Assembly (NCBI GenBank): GCA_030252795.1
Contig: CP127080.1
Coordinates: 1,438,501-1,502,500, forward strand
DNA length: 64,000 bases
Reading direction: 5' to 3'
Origin: Porticoccaceae bacterium LTM1
GTDB lineage: Bacteria > Pseudomonadota > Gammaproteobacteria > Pseudomonadales > Porticoccaceae
Position numbers and translations under genes: made by a program. This document shows, piece after piece, positions 43,580-54,600 of the stretch; positions within the stretch are counted from its first letter, which is position 1, and every line of letters starts with the position of its first letter. The notes under the pieces were generated by a model that worked only from the letters and a program-made list of their open reading frames with translations, ran no database searches and was not told where the DNA came from.

Positions 43580-45763
43580 ATGACTTCTATTGAACAACCC
43601 GGAAACTTTACCGGGCAGCAGGTGGCTGCCAATGCCAATATTGGACCGCTACCTCTAATCGATTGCTTGTTACTGACTGCTCAGGCTGAGGGGTTACCTA
43701 CCTCTGTGGCCGCAGTTTCTTCTGGTCTTCCCCTGGATAATGGAAAGCTGACGGCTGACCTGTTTGTAAGAGCAGCTAACCGAGCGGGTTTGGCGGCGTT
43801 ACTGGTTGAGCGCACGCTCGATGACATCAAAACGGCAGCGCTACCTTCTATCCTGATGACCAGCCATGAATCAGCGGTTGTTCTGGCTGAGCTGAACCGG
43901 GAAGAGGGCTACGCCATTCTTCTCAACGCCAATGAGCAGAGTAAGGATCAGTACCAGCAAGTTTCCATAGCTGATCTGGAGGCTATATACAGTGGCCACC
44001 TATTTCTGGTTAGACCTTTCCAACAGTTTGATAGCCGAACCCCCAAGATTTATAAGGATACTGGCCAGCATTGGTTCTGGGGGGTAATCAAGAGCTCTTC
44101 CAAGATTTACCGTGATGTGTTGGTTGCGTCTATTTTGATCAACCTGTTTGTCCTGGCTCAGCCACTTTTTGTCATGAACGTTTATGACCGGGTGGTGCCA
44201 AATAATGCCGTTGAGACACTTTGGGCGCTTGCGATAGGTATTGGAATTGTTTACCTGTTCGATTTTGCGTTGAAGGGATTGCGCAGCTATTTTGTCGAGC
44301 TGGCGGCAAAGCGTTCAGATGTAATTCTATCTTCACAACTTTTTGAGCGGGTACTGAATCAAAAACTTCAATATCGTCCAGCCTCTGTCGGCGCTTTTGC
44401 CAATCGTTTACATGAGTTTGATGCTATTCGCAGCTTCATTACCTCATCGACGATCCTTACTTTGATTGACCTGCCATTCATCCTGTTATTCATAGCCTTT
44501 ATTGGTTACCTGGGAGGGTGGCTTGTTGCTGTTCCTCTCCTCATCATTCCTGTAGCTATCACCTATGGACTAATCGTCCAGAAGCGACTGAAGCCAGCTG
44601 TAGAAAATGTGATGCGCGGTGGCGCTCGTAAAAACGCCACTTTGGTGGAAAGTCTGGTGGGCGTAGAAACAATCAAGTCACTAGGAGCGGAAAGTGCGGT
44701 TCAACGCAATTGGGAGCAATCTGTTGGCTTTGTATCCCAGTGGGGACTGAAGACTCGATCCACATCCAATACCGCACTGCATCTGGTTCAATTCCTGCAG
44801 CAGTTTGGCATGGTTGCTGTTGTTGTTTGGGGTGTGTACCTGATTGGTTCAGAAAGTCTGTCTTTGGGTGGGTTGATAGCCTGTGTAATCCTGAATGGTC
44901 GTGTTTTGGCTCCACTCGGTCAGGTTGCTGGCTTGCTGAGCAGCTATGACTACGCTGAAGCCACACTCAAATCCCTGAATGACATCATGGCGATTCCTAC
45001 AGAGCGTCAGGCTGGCAAGCGCTTCCTGAGTCGCTCGACCCTGCGTGGTGATATCGAATTCAAGAATGTGACATTCAAATATCCGGAGCAGGCAGTGGCT
45101 GCACTGGATGGTGTCAGCATCAAAATTTCTGCCGGGGAGAAGGTGGGTATTATTGGCCGTATCGGTTCAGGTAAATCCACACTGGCCCGCATGTTGCTGA
45201 GTTTGTATGAGCCAACGTCCGGTTCGGTAGCTCTTGATGGTTTTGAATCACATCAAATCGATCCCGCTGATATTCGAAATAACATCGGCTACGTCTCTCA
45301 AAACGTAACTCTGTTTTACGGCACGATCCGGCAAAACATCGCTTACGGTTTGCCTGGTAAAGATGATAGTGAAGTAGTAGCTGCTGCGGAAAAAACAGGT
45401 ATTGCTGACTTCATTAACCGCCATCCTCTGGGATTTGATATGCCCGTTGGCGAGCGTGGCGAAACATTGTCCGGAGGGCAGCGCCAGGCGATTGGTTTGG
45501 CTCGGGCACTTTTAAGAAATCCACCTGTTTATGTGTTGGATGAGCCTACGGCCTCAATGGATATGGGGAGTGAAAACCGTATCAGAGAGCAGCTCAAGGA
45601 AGTAACAGAAGGAAAGACCCTGATTCTGGCAACTCACAAATCGAGCATGCTGGAACTGGTAGATCGTTTGATCGTTATGGATAGCGGTCGAGTGGTCGCG
45701 GATGGGCCCAAGGAGAAAGTTTTAGCCGCTCTCAAGGAAGGTAAGTTGAGGGGGCAAAGCTGA
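43580..45763 (+). CDS. lapB: type I secretion ABC transporter LapB
   Basis: 727 residues. The N-terminal C39-like domain (about 20-155, PLIDCLLLTAQAEGLPTSVA) keeps the fold but lacks a convincing catalytic Cys-His pair, as in transporters that do not cleave their substrate. A six-helix membrane domain (about 175-460, DVLVASILINLFVLAQPLFV) follows, then an ATPase domain with Walker A IGRIGSGKSTLARM, signature LSGGQRQAIGLARALL and Walker B YVLDEPTASMD. First gene of lapB-lapC-lapE-lapA. It should energise export of the giant adhesin through the inner membrane. Confidence 0.95.
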   Translation: MTSIEQPGNFTGQQVAANANIGPLPLIDCLLLTAQAEGLPTSVAAVSSGLPLDNGKLTADLFVRAANRAGLAALLVERTLDDIKTAALPSILMTSHESAVVLAELNREEGYAILLNANEQSKDQYQQVSIADLEAIYSGHLFLVRPFQQFDSRTPKIYKDTGQHWFWGVIKSSSKIYRDVLVASILINLFVLAQPLFVMNVYDRVVPNNAVETLWALAIGIGIVYLFDFALKGLRSYFVELAAKRSDVILSSQLFERVLNQKLQYRPASVGAFANRLHEFDAIRSFITSSTILTLIDLPFILLFIAFIGYLGGWLVAVPLLIIPVAITYGLIVQKRLKPAVENVMRGGARKNATLVESLVGVETIKSLGAESAVQRNWEQSVGFVSQWGLKTRSTSNTALHLVQFLQQFGMVAVVVWGVYLIGSESLSLGGLIACVILNGRVLAPLGQVAGLLSSYDYAEATLKSLNDIMAIPTERQAGKRFLSRSTLRGDIEFKNVTFKYPEQAVAALDGVSIKISAGEKVGIIGRIGSGKSTLARMLLSLYEPTSGSVALDGFESHQIDPADIRNNIGYVSQNVTLFYGTIRQNIAYGLPGKDDSEVVAAAEKTGIADFINRHPLGFDMPVGERGETLSGGQRQAIGLARALLRNPPVYVLDEPTASMDMGSENRIREQLKEVTEGKTLILATHKSSMLELVDRLIVMDSGRVVADGPKEKVLAALKEGKLRGQS

Positions 45764-47121
45764 TGATTGATCTCAATAAATTACGTCGACACCTCGGTAA
45801 TGCTGATACTACAGACCTTAAATACATGTCGTATTCCTCAGAGGCTGTACTGCAACAATCACCAGTCTTGAGTCGCATGCTGTTATGGCTTGTTGCTCTG
45901 TTTATTGTTGTGATGATTGTTTGGGCATCTCTTGCTGAGGTTGATGAGTTTACTCGTGGTGAAGGAAAAATTGTTCCGTCCAGCGATATTCAGGTTGTAG
46001 GTAATCTTGAAGGCGGAATATTGGTTTCTTTAATGGCTTCGGAAGGCGAGTTGGTCGAGCGAGACCAGCCATTGCTGCAAATCGACGACACACTTTTTGC
46101 ATCAAGCGCCAGGGAGCAGCAGATCCAAATGCACCAGTTGCAGGCGAAAGTGGCGCGACTTCGTGCAGAGGCAACCAGAAGTTCATTGGATGATGAGTTG
46201 TCAAAAATAAAATCTGGGTTGCCAGGCAATGTTGTTACGGAAGAAAGGGGATTGTTTGATGCCAGGGATCGTGGTTACAAGGCAAAACTGAACAGCTTGC
46301 AGCAGAAAGTAACCCAGAAGCAGCAGGAACTTTCATCCATTAAGGTTGAAAAGGACCATCTAAGTAAAAGTTATGAATTAGCACTGCGGGAGTTGAATAT
46401 TAATCGCCCGATGGTTAAAGATGGCGCAGTTTCTGAAGTGGAACTGCTCAGATTGGAGCGGGAAGTAAACGACCTGAAAAGTCGTGTAGAGCAAGCCGAA
46501 TTGGCTATCCCGCAATTGCAGGCAGCACTTCAGGAATCTAAACAAAATGTAGAAAGTTTCAAGGAAGAGTATATCGGAACAGTCAGGGAGGAGTTGACCG
46601 ACACACTTTCAGAGCTACAACGCCTAGAAGAAACGCACGGTGCCCTCGAAGATAAAGTTCGCAGGCGTACGGTGCGTTCTCCTGTGCGTGGAACTGTTAA
46701 GCAACTGAATGTGAAAACAATTGGCGGTGTAATTCAACCGGGGATGGATATTGTTGAAATTGTACCGATTGAAGATTCACTTTTGGTAGATGCCAAAGTG
46801 CTGCCAGCTGATATCGCTTTCATACATCCCGGGCAGAATGCAGCGGTGAAGTTTACTGCTTACGATTACTCGATCCACGGCGGACTTGATGCGGAAGTTG
46901 TTCAGATCAGTCCGGATACCATCGTGGATGAAGAGGGCGTCAGTTATTACGAAGTAAGATTGCAAACGACAGGGCGTTTTATTGGGGCCCAGGATAAAGA
47001 ACTGGACATTATTCCCGGCATGACAGTCCACGTGGATATTTTGACCGGCAAAAAAACCATCATGGACTATCTGTTAAAGCCGATACTGAAGACCAAACAG
47101 CTGGCTTTCAGAGAAAGGTAA
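45763..47121 (+). CDS. lapC: type I secretion membrane-fusion protein LapC
   Basis: 452 residues of the HlyD family. The ATG overlaps the lapB stop by one base (TGATG), indicating coupling. One membrane anchor (LLWLVALFIVVMIVWASLAE) after a short cytoplasmic segment, a lipoyl half-motif (GEGKIVPSSDIQVVGNLEGG), two long coiled-coil helices (about 105-295), the second lipoyl half (RRRTVRSPVRGTVKQLNVKT) and the beta-barrel VPIEDSLLVDAKVLPADIAF. It bridges LapB and the outer-membrane channel. Confidence 0.94.
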   Translation: MIDLNKLRRHLGNADTTDLKYMSYSSEAVLQQSPVLSRMLLWLVALFIVVMIVWASLAEVDEFTRGEGKIVPSSDIQVVGNLEGGILVSLMASEGELVERDQPLLQIDDTLFASSAREQQIQMHQLQAKVARLRAEATRSSLDDELSKIKSGLPGNVVTEERGLFDARDRGYKAKLNSLQQKVTQKQQELSSIKVEKDHLSKSYELALRELNINRPMVKDGAVSEVELLRLEREVNDLKSRVEQAELAIPQLQAALQESKQNVESFKEEYIGTVREELTDTLSELQRLEETHGALEDKVRRRTVRSPVRGTVKQLNVKTIGGVIQPGMDIVEIVPIEDSLLVDAKVLPADIAFIHPGQNAAVKFTAYDYSIHGGLDAEVVQISPDTIVDEEGVSYYEVRLQTTGRFIGAQDKELDIIPGMTVHVDILTGKKTIMDYLLKPILKTKQLAFRER

Positions 47122-47189
47122 TTAAAAAGTCAGTATTAAGCTGACTTAACACTAAAAAGATTTGGCAATTATCAATAAGGATAAGTGAT

Positions 47190-48533
47190 ATGTCTGCAAG
47201 AAGAATAAATCAAGCACTGGCTTTAATCGGGGCGGCGTCGCTTTTCAGTAATGTTCACGCCGAGAAGCTGGATGTCAGGGATGCCATCAAAGAGGCTTTG
47301 GCGAGCAACCCGCAGGTATTGAGCGAAATGCGTGAAGTAGATGCTCGGGACCGTGAAGTTCGCCAGGCACTGGCCGGCTATTATCCTACTGTTGACCTGG
47401 TTGCCGCATACGGTTTCCAGGAGATTGATCCGGCTGTAAGTCGTGATCCGTTCACTGGTGAAATTCTTAATTCTGGGCCAAATGGCCGCACTCGCAATGA
47501 ACTGGAGCGGGGCGAAGTACAGTTAAGTATGCGTCAATTGGTTTTTGACGGTTACAAGACCGATTATGAATACAAAAACCAACAAGCCCGCTTCAAGAGT
47601 GCTCGTCATCGCACCAAATCAGTTGCAGAAGATGTTTCCTTGCAAGTTGTACGTGTTTACCTTGAAGTTCTTAAGCGTGAGGCGATTCTGGATATCGCCC
47701 AGGAAGCATTGGCATTCCACGAAGACGTTTATAACCGCATGAAAAAGCGTCATGAATCTGGTGCTGGCAGTAAAGCGGACCTCGATCAAATCTCCGGTCG
47801 CCTGGCGCTTGCTCGCACAAACGTTGTGACATCAACTACAAACCTTGTTGATGCACGCAGCAACTTCCAGCGTGTAGTCGGCCGCTTTCCGAACGAAGGC
47901 GAGCTGGTAATGCCTGGTACGTATCGTAAGTATTTGCCAGAAGGTGTTGGTACTGCCGTTGAGCGTGCCATTGTCAATCATCCGCTCTTGGATTCTGCCA
48001 ATGCGGACATTGAAGCAGTGTCACATAGCTATGAGCAGTCCAAGAGCTCTTTCTATCCCTCGTTCCATATCGAAGCGCAGCGCGATATCAATAACAATAT
48101 TAATGGCACAGAAGGTCAGGTTGACGATCTGCAAGTAATGCTGCGGATGCGCTACAACCTGTTTAATGGCCATGCTGATACTGCCCGTAAACAACAATTT
48201 GCTCACTTGGTTGAGAAAGCCAAAGAGATTCGTAACAACGCCCACCGTGCCGTAGAGGAAGAAACTCGATTGGCTTGGGCTGCACACGAATCCCTGAATA
48301 TGCAGATGCCGGCACTGGAAGCTCATGTGACCAATTCATTGGCTACTCGTGAAGCTTATACACAGCAATTCGATCTGGGTCGTCGAACTTTGCTGGATCT
48401 GTTGAATACTGAAAATGAATATATTGACGCTCGAATTGCCCATCAGCTGGCGTGGCATGATGTTCTGTATCACGAGTACCGCATTTTTCACGCCATGGGT
48501 GACCTGATGTATATGGTCGGTGCAAAACTGTAA
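47190..48533 (+). CDS. lapE: TolC-family outer-membrane channel LapE
   Basis: 447 residues with a signal peptide (MSARRINQALALIGAASLFS, cleavage near VHA-EK). Two internal repeats of the TolC fold: DAIKEALASNPQVLSEMREV, QALAGYYPTVDLVAAYGFQE, GYKTDYEYKNQQARF for the first, and NADIEAVSHSYEQSKSSFYP, MLRMRYNLFNGHADTARKQQ for the second. The RRTLLDLLNTENEYIDAR helix is typical of the AggA/LapE branch. Third gene of the export operon, 68 bp after lapC and 76 bp before the adhesin. Confidence 0.93.
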   Translation: MSARRINQALALIGAASLFSNVHAEKLDVRDAIKEALASNPQVLSEMREVDARDREVRQALAGYYPTVDLVAAYGFQEIDPAVSRDPFTGEILNSGPNGRTRNELERGEVQLSMRQLVFDGYKTDYEYKNQQARFKSARHRTKSVAEDVSLQVVRVYLEVLKREAILDIAQEALAFHEDVYNRMKKRHESGAGSKADLDQISGRLALARTNVVTSTTNLVDARSNFQRVVGRFPNEGELVMPGTYRKYLPEGVGTAVERAIVNHPLLDSANADIEAVSHSYEQSKSSFYPSFHIEAQRDINNNINGTEGQVDDLQVMLRMRYNLFNGHADTARKQQFAHLVEKAKEIRNNAHRAVEEETRLAWAAHESLNMQMPALEAHVTNSLATREAYTQQFDLGRRTLLDLLNTENEYIDARIAHQLAWHDVLYHEYRIFHAMGDLMYMVGAKL

Positions 48534-48609
48534 TTAGCGTCCAAAAGGGTAGATGTAGAGACCGTAGGGCTATCTGATTTGTGCGATAGAGTCGCAAGGG
48601 GTAAGTGTC

Positions 48610-51600
48610 ATGAACGATCAAGTTAAAGATGGAATGGATATCCAGACTACTGCTACAGAGAGTGGAAAAGTCATTGGTGTTGTGATGTCGCTGGTTGGCG
48701 GCAAAGCGTTTGCTGCTGCTCCCGATGGCAGTGAACGTCCTTTAAATGCAGGCGACAAGATTTTTGTCGGAGAAAAATTACGTTTTGACAGCGACGCTAA
48801 AATTGTTGTGAGTGATGCTGACCCCAGCAGCGAAACTCAAACTCTGGACGCTGCCCAGGCGGTTATCTCCTTTGCAGATGGCTCTGTCCGTATGGTAACC
48901 CCGCAAGATGACCAACCACTGACTTCAGAATCTGCACAGCTGCTTGCGGTTGCTGATTTATCGGAAGATGGCAATCCAGATTTTGGTGAATTGTTAGCTG
49001 CACTGGAATCCGGGGAGGATATCAGTGAGCTGCTGGAAGAGACCGCAGCCGGTGAAGGCGGTGCCAATGGTGATGAATCCGGTCAAGGTGTTCGGTTTGA
49101 ACGTGTTGATCAATCTGCTTCACCTACAGCGGGTATCGATCCCGATTTGGCATTTAACAGTCCAGAAGCTGACCAGAATTTTGTTCAACAGGAAGTAGGC
49201 AACCCTGAAGGTGTTATTACTCTTGGAACGGTTAGCACTGACGAGAGTAAATCGTTGATTTATTCTGCATCAGTCGATAATCCACCTGAAGATACTGACT
49301 TAGTCATTACCTTATCGAATGGTGTAGAGATTATCATTCCCGTAGGCGCTACAACGGGGACATCTGCACCGCAGCCGGCGCAAGGTGATGACGTCTACCA
49401 GGACGGTGAAAGCTTCAACGTCGGTATTGCCAGCACCAGCGGCGGCAACTACGAGGCGCTGGACACCAGCAGCACCGCCACCGTCACCATCAACGACACC
49501 GTGGACACCACCACCGTGACGCTCGACGACGTGACCGTGAACGAAGACCAGACCATCACCTACACCGCCAGCGTCGACAACGCGCCGCAGGGTGCGTTCA
49601 GCGTGACCCTGGACAACGGCGTGGTGATCAACTTCGCCGACGGCGCCTTGACCGGCAGCTCGGCACCGCAGGCGGCGCAGGGCGATGACGTCTACCAGGA
49701 CGGCGAGAGCTTCAACGTCGGTATTGCCAGCACCAGCGGCGGCAACTACGAGGCGCTGGACACCAGCAGCACCGCCACTGTCACCATCAACGACACCGTG
49801 GACACCACCACTGTGACGCTGGATGACGTGACCGTGAATGAAGACCAGACCATCACCTACACCGCCAGCGTCGACAACGCGCCGCAGGGTGCGTTCAGTG
49901 TGACCCTGGACAACGGCGTGGTGATCAACTTCGCCGACGGTGCACTGACCGGCAGCTCGGCACCGCAGGCGGCGCAGGGCGATGACGTCTACCAGGACGG
50001 CGAGAGCTTCAACGTCGGTATTGCCAGCACCAGCGGCGGCAACTACGAGGCGCTGGACACCAGCAGCACCGCCACCGTCACCATCAACGACACCGTGGAC
50101 ACCACCACCGTGACGCTGGATGACGTGACCGTGAACGAAGACCAGACCATCACCTACACCGCCAGTGTCGACAACGCGCCGCAGGGTGCGTTCAGTGTGA
50201 CCCTGGACAACGGCGTGGTGATCAACTTCGCCGACGGTGCACTGACCGGCAGCTCGGCACCACAGGCGGCACAGGGCGATGACGTCTACCAGGACGGCGA
50301 GAGCTTCAACGTCGGTATTGCCAGCACCAGCGGCGGCAACTACGAGGCGCTGGATACCACAAGCACCGCCACCATCACCATCAACGACACCGTGGACACC
50401 ACCACTGTGACGCTGGATGACGTGACCGTGAATGAAGACCAGACCATCACCTACACCGCCAGCGTCGACAACGCGCCGCAGGGTGCGTTCAGTGTGACCC
50501 TGGACAACGGCGTGGTGATCAACTTCGCCGACGGTGCACTGACCGGCAGCTCTGCACCGCAGGCGGCGCAGGGCGATGACGTCTACCAGGATGGTGAAAG
50601 CTTCAGCGTCGGTATTGCCAGCACCAGTGGCGGCAACTACGAGGCGCTGGACACCAGCAGCACCGCCACCGTCACCATCAACGACACCGTGGACACCACC
50701 ACCGTGACGCTCGACGACGTGACCGTGAACGAAGACCAGACCATCACCTACACCGCCAGCGTCGACAACGCGCCGCAGGGTGCGTTCAGTGTGACCCTGG
50801 ACAACGGCGTGGTGATCAACTTCGCCGACGGTGCACTGACCGGCAGCTCGGCACCGCAGGCGGCGCAGGGCGATGACGTCTACCAGGACGGCGAGAGCTT
50901 CAACGTCGGTATTGCCAGCACCAGCGGCGGCAACTACGAGGCGCTGGACACCAGCAGCACCGCCACCGTCACCATCAACGACACCGTGGACACCACCACC
51001 GTGACGCTCGACGACGTGACCGTGAACGAAGACCAGACCATCACCTACACCGCCAGCGTCGACAACGCGCCGCAGGGTGCGTTCAGCGTGACCCTGGACA
51101 ACGGCGTAGTGATCAACTTCGCCGACGGCGCTTTGACCGGCAGCTCGGCACCGCAGGCGGCGCAGGGCGATGACGTCTACCAGGACGGCGAGAGCTTCAA
51201 CGTCGGTATTGCCAGCACCAGCGGCGGCAACTACGAGGCGCTGGACACCAGCAGCACCGCCACCGTCACCATCAACGACACCGTGGACACCACCACCGTG
51301 ACGCTCGACGACGTGACCGTGAACGAAGACCAGACCATCACCTACACCGCCAGCGTCGACAACGCGCCGCAGGGAGCGTTCAGTGTGACCCTGGACAACG
51401 GCGTGGTGATCAACTTTGCCGACGGTGCACTGACCGGCAGCTCTGCGCCACAGGCGGCACAGGGCGATGATGCTTATGTAGACGGCGACAGCTTCAACGT
51501 GTCGATCGCCAGCACCAGCGGCGGCAACTACGAGGCGCTGGACACCAGCAGCACCGCCACCGTCACCATCAGCGACACCGTGGACACCACCACCGTGACG

Positions 51601-54600
51601 CTGGATGACGTGACCGTGAACGAAGACCAGACCATCACCTACACCGCCAGCGTCGACAACGCGCCGCAGGGTGCGTTCAGTGTGACCCTGGACAACGGCG
51701 TGGTGATCAACTTCGCCGACGGTGCACTGACCGGCAGCTCTGCGCCACAGGCGGCACAGGGCGATGACGTCTACCAGGACGGCGAGAGCTTCAACGTCGG
51801 TATTGCCAGCACCAGCGGCGGCAACTACGAGGCGCTGGACACCAGCAGCACCGCCACTGTCACCATCAACGACACCGTGGACACCACCACTGTGACGCTG
51901 GATGACGTGACCGTGAATGAAGACCAGACCATCACCTACACCGCCAGCGTCGACAACGCGCCGCAGGGTGCGTTCAGCGTGACCCTGGACAACGGCGTAG
52001 TGATCAACTTCGCCGACGGCGCCTTGACCGGCAGCTCGGCACCGCAGGCGGCGCAGGGCGATGACGTCTACCAGGACGGTGAAAGCTTTAACGTCGGTAT
52101 TGCCAGCACCAGCGGCGGCAACTACGAGGCGCTGGACACCAGCAGCACCGCCACCGTCACCATCAACGACACCGTGGACACCACCACCGTGACGCTCGAC
52201 GACGTGACCGTGAACGAAGACCAGACCATCACCTACACCGCCAGTGTCGACAACGCGCCGCAGGGTGCGTTCAGCGTGACTCTGGACAACGGCGTGGTGA
52301 TCAACTTCGCCGATGGCGCCTTGACCGGCAGCTCGGCACCACAGGCGGCGCAGGGCGATGACGTCTACCAGGACGGCGAGAGCTTCAACGTCGGTATTGC
52401 CAGCACCAGCGGCGGCAACTACGAAGCGCTGGACACCAGCAGCACCGCCACCGTCACCATCAACGACACCGTGGACACCACCACCGTGACGCTCGACGAC
52501 GTGACCGTGAACGAAGACCAGACCATCACCTACACCGCCAGCGTCGACAACGCGCCGCAGGGTGCGTTCAGTGTGACCCTGGACAACGGCGTGGTGATCA
52601 ACTTTGCCGACGGTGCACTGACCGGCAGCTCTGCGCCACAGGCGGCACAGGGCGATGATGCTTATGTAGACGGCGACAGCTTCAACGTGTCGATCGCCAG
52701 CACCAGCGGCGGCAACTACGAGGCGCTGGACACCAGCAGCACCGCCACCGTCACCATCAGCGACACCGTGGACACCACCACCGTGACGCTGGATGACGTG
52801 ACCGTGAACGAAGACCAGACCATCACCTACACCGCCAGCGTCGACAACGCCCCACAGGGTGCGTTCAGTGTGACCCTGGACAACGGCGTGGTGATCAACT
52901 TCGCCGACGGTGCACTGACCGGCAGCTCGGCACCGCAGGCGGCACAGGGCGATGACGTCTATCAGGACGGTGAAAGCTTCAACGTCGGCATTGCCAGCAC
53001 CAGCGGCGGCAACTACGAGGCGCTGGACACCAGCAGCACCGCCACCGTCACCATCAACGACACCGTGGACACCACCACCGTGACGCTCGACGACGTGACC
53101 GTGAACGAAGACCAGACCATCACCTACACCGCCAGCGTCGACAACGCGCCGCAGGGTGCGTTCAGCGTGACCCTGGACAACGGCGTAGTGATCAACTTCG
53201 CCGACGGCGCTTTGACCGGCAGCTCGGCACCGCAGGCGGCGCAGGGCGATGACGTCTACCAGGACGGCGAGAGCTTCAACGTCGGTATTGCCAGCACCAG
53301 CGGCGGCAACTACGAGGCGCTGGACACCAGCAGCACCGCCACCGTCACCATCAACGACACCGTGGACACCACCACCGTGACGCTCGACGACGTGACCGTG
53401 AACGAAGACCAGACCATCACCTACACCGCCAGCGTCGACAACGCGCCGCAGGGAGCGTTCAGTGTGACCCTGGACAACGGCGTGGTGATCAACTTTGCCG
53501 ACGGTGCACTGACCGGCAGCTCTGCGCCACAGGCGGCACAGGGCGATGATGCTTATGTAGACGGCGACAGCTTCAACGTGTCGATCGCCAGCACCAGCGG
53601 CGGCAACTACGAGGCGCTGGACACCAGCAGCACCGCCACCGTCACCATCAGCGACACCGTGGACACCACCACCGTGACGCTGGATGACGTGACCGTGAAC
53701 GAAGACCAGACCATCACCTACACCGCCAGCGTCGACAACGCGCCGCAGGGTGCGTTCAGTGTGACCCTGGACAACGGCGTGGTGATCAACTTCGCCGACG
53801 GTGCACTGACCGGCAGCTCTGCGCCACAGGCGGCACAGGGCGATGACGTCTACCAGGACGGCGAGAGCTTCAACGTCGGTATTGCCAGCACCAGCGGCGG
53901 CAACTACGAGGCGCTGGACACCAGCAGCACCGCCACTGTCACCATCAACGACACCGTGGACACCACCACTGTGACGCTGGATGACGTGACCGTGAATGAA
54001 GACCAGACCATCACCTACACCGCCAGCGTCGACAACGCGCCGCAGGGTGCGTTCAGCGTGACCCTGGACAACGGCGTAGTGATCAACTTCGCCGACGGCG
54101 CCTTGACCGGCAGCTCGGCACCGCAGGCGGCGCAGGGCGATGACGTCTACCAGGACGGTGAAAGCTTTAACGTCGGTATTGCCAGCACCAGCGGCGGCAA
54201 CTACGAGGCGCTGGACACCAGCAGCACCGCCACCGTCACCATCAACGACACCGTGGACACCACCACCGTGACGCTCGACGACGTGACCGTGAACGAAGAC
54301 CAGACCATCACCTACACCGCCAGTGTCGACAACGCGCCGCAGGGTGCGTTCAGCGTGACCCTGGACAACGGCGTGGTGATCAACTTTGCCGACGGTGCAC
54401 TGACCGGCAGCTCTGCGCCACAGGCGGCACAGGGCGATGATGCTTATGTAGACGGCGACAGCTTCAACGTGTCGATCGCCAGCACCAGCGGCGGCAACTA
54501 CGAGGCGCTGGACACCAGCAGTACCGCTACCATCACCATCAACGACACAATTGATACAACAACTGTGCTCATTGAAGACGTGGCTGTCGATGAGGGCGAA

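Noticed and set aside
49387-54546. CRISPR or satellite interpretation of the regular repeats
   Set aside because: The units are 297 bp, coding in one frame throughout, with no unique spacers; they are protein repeats.
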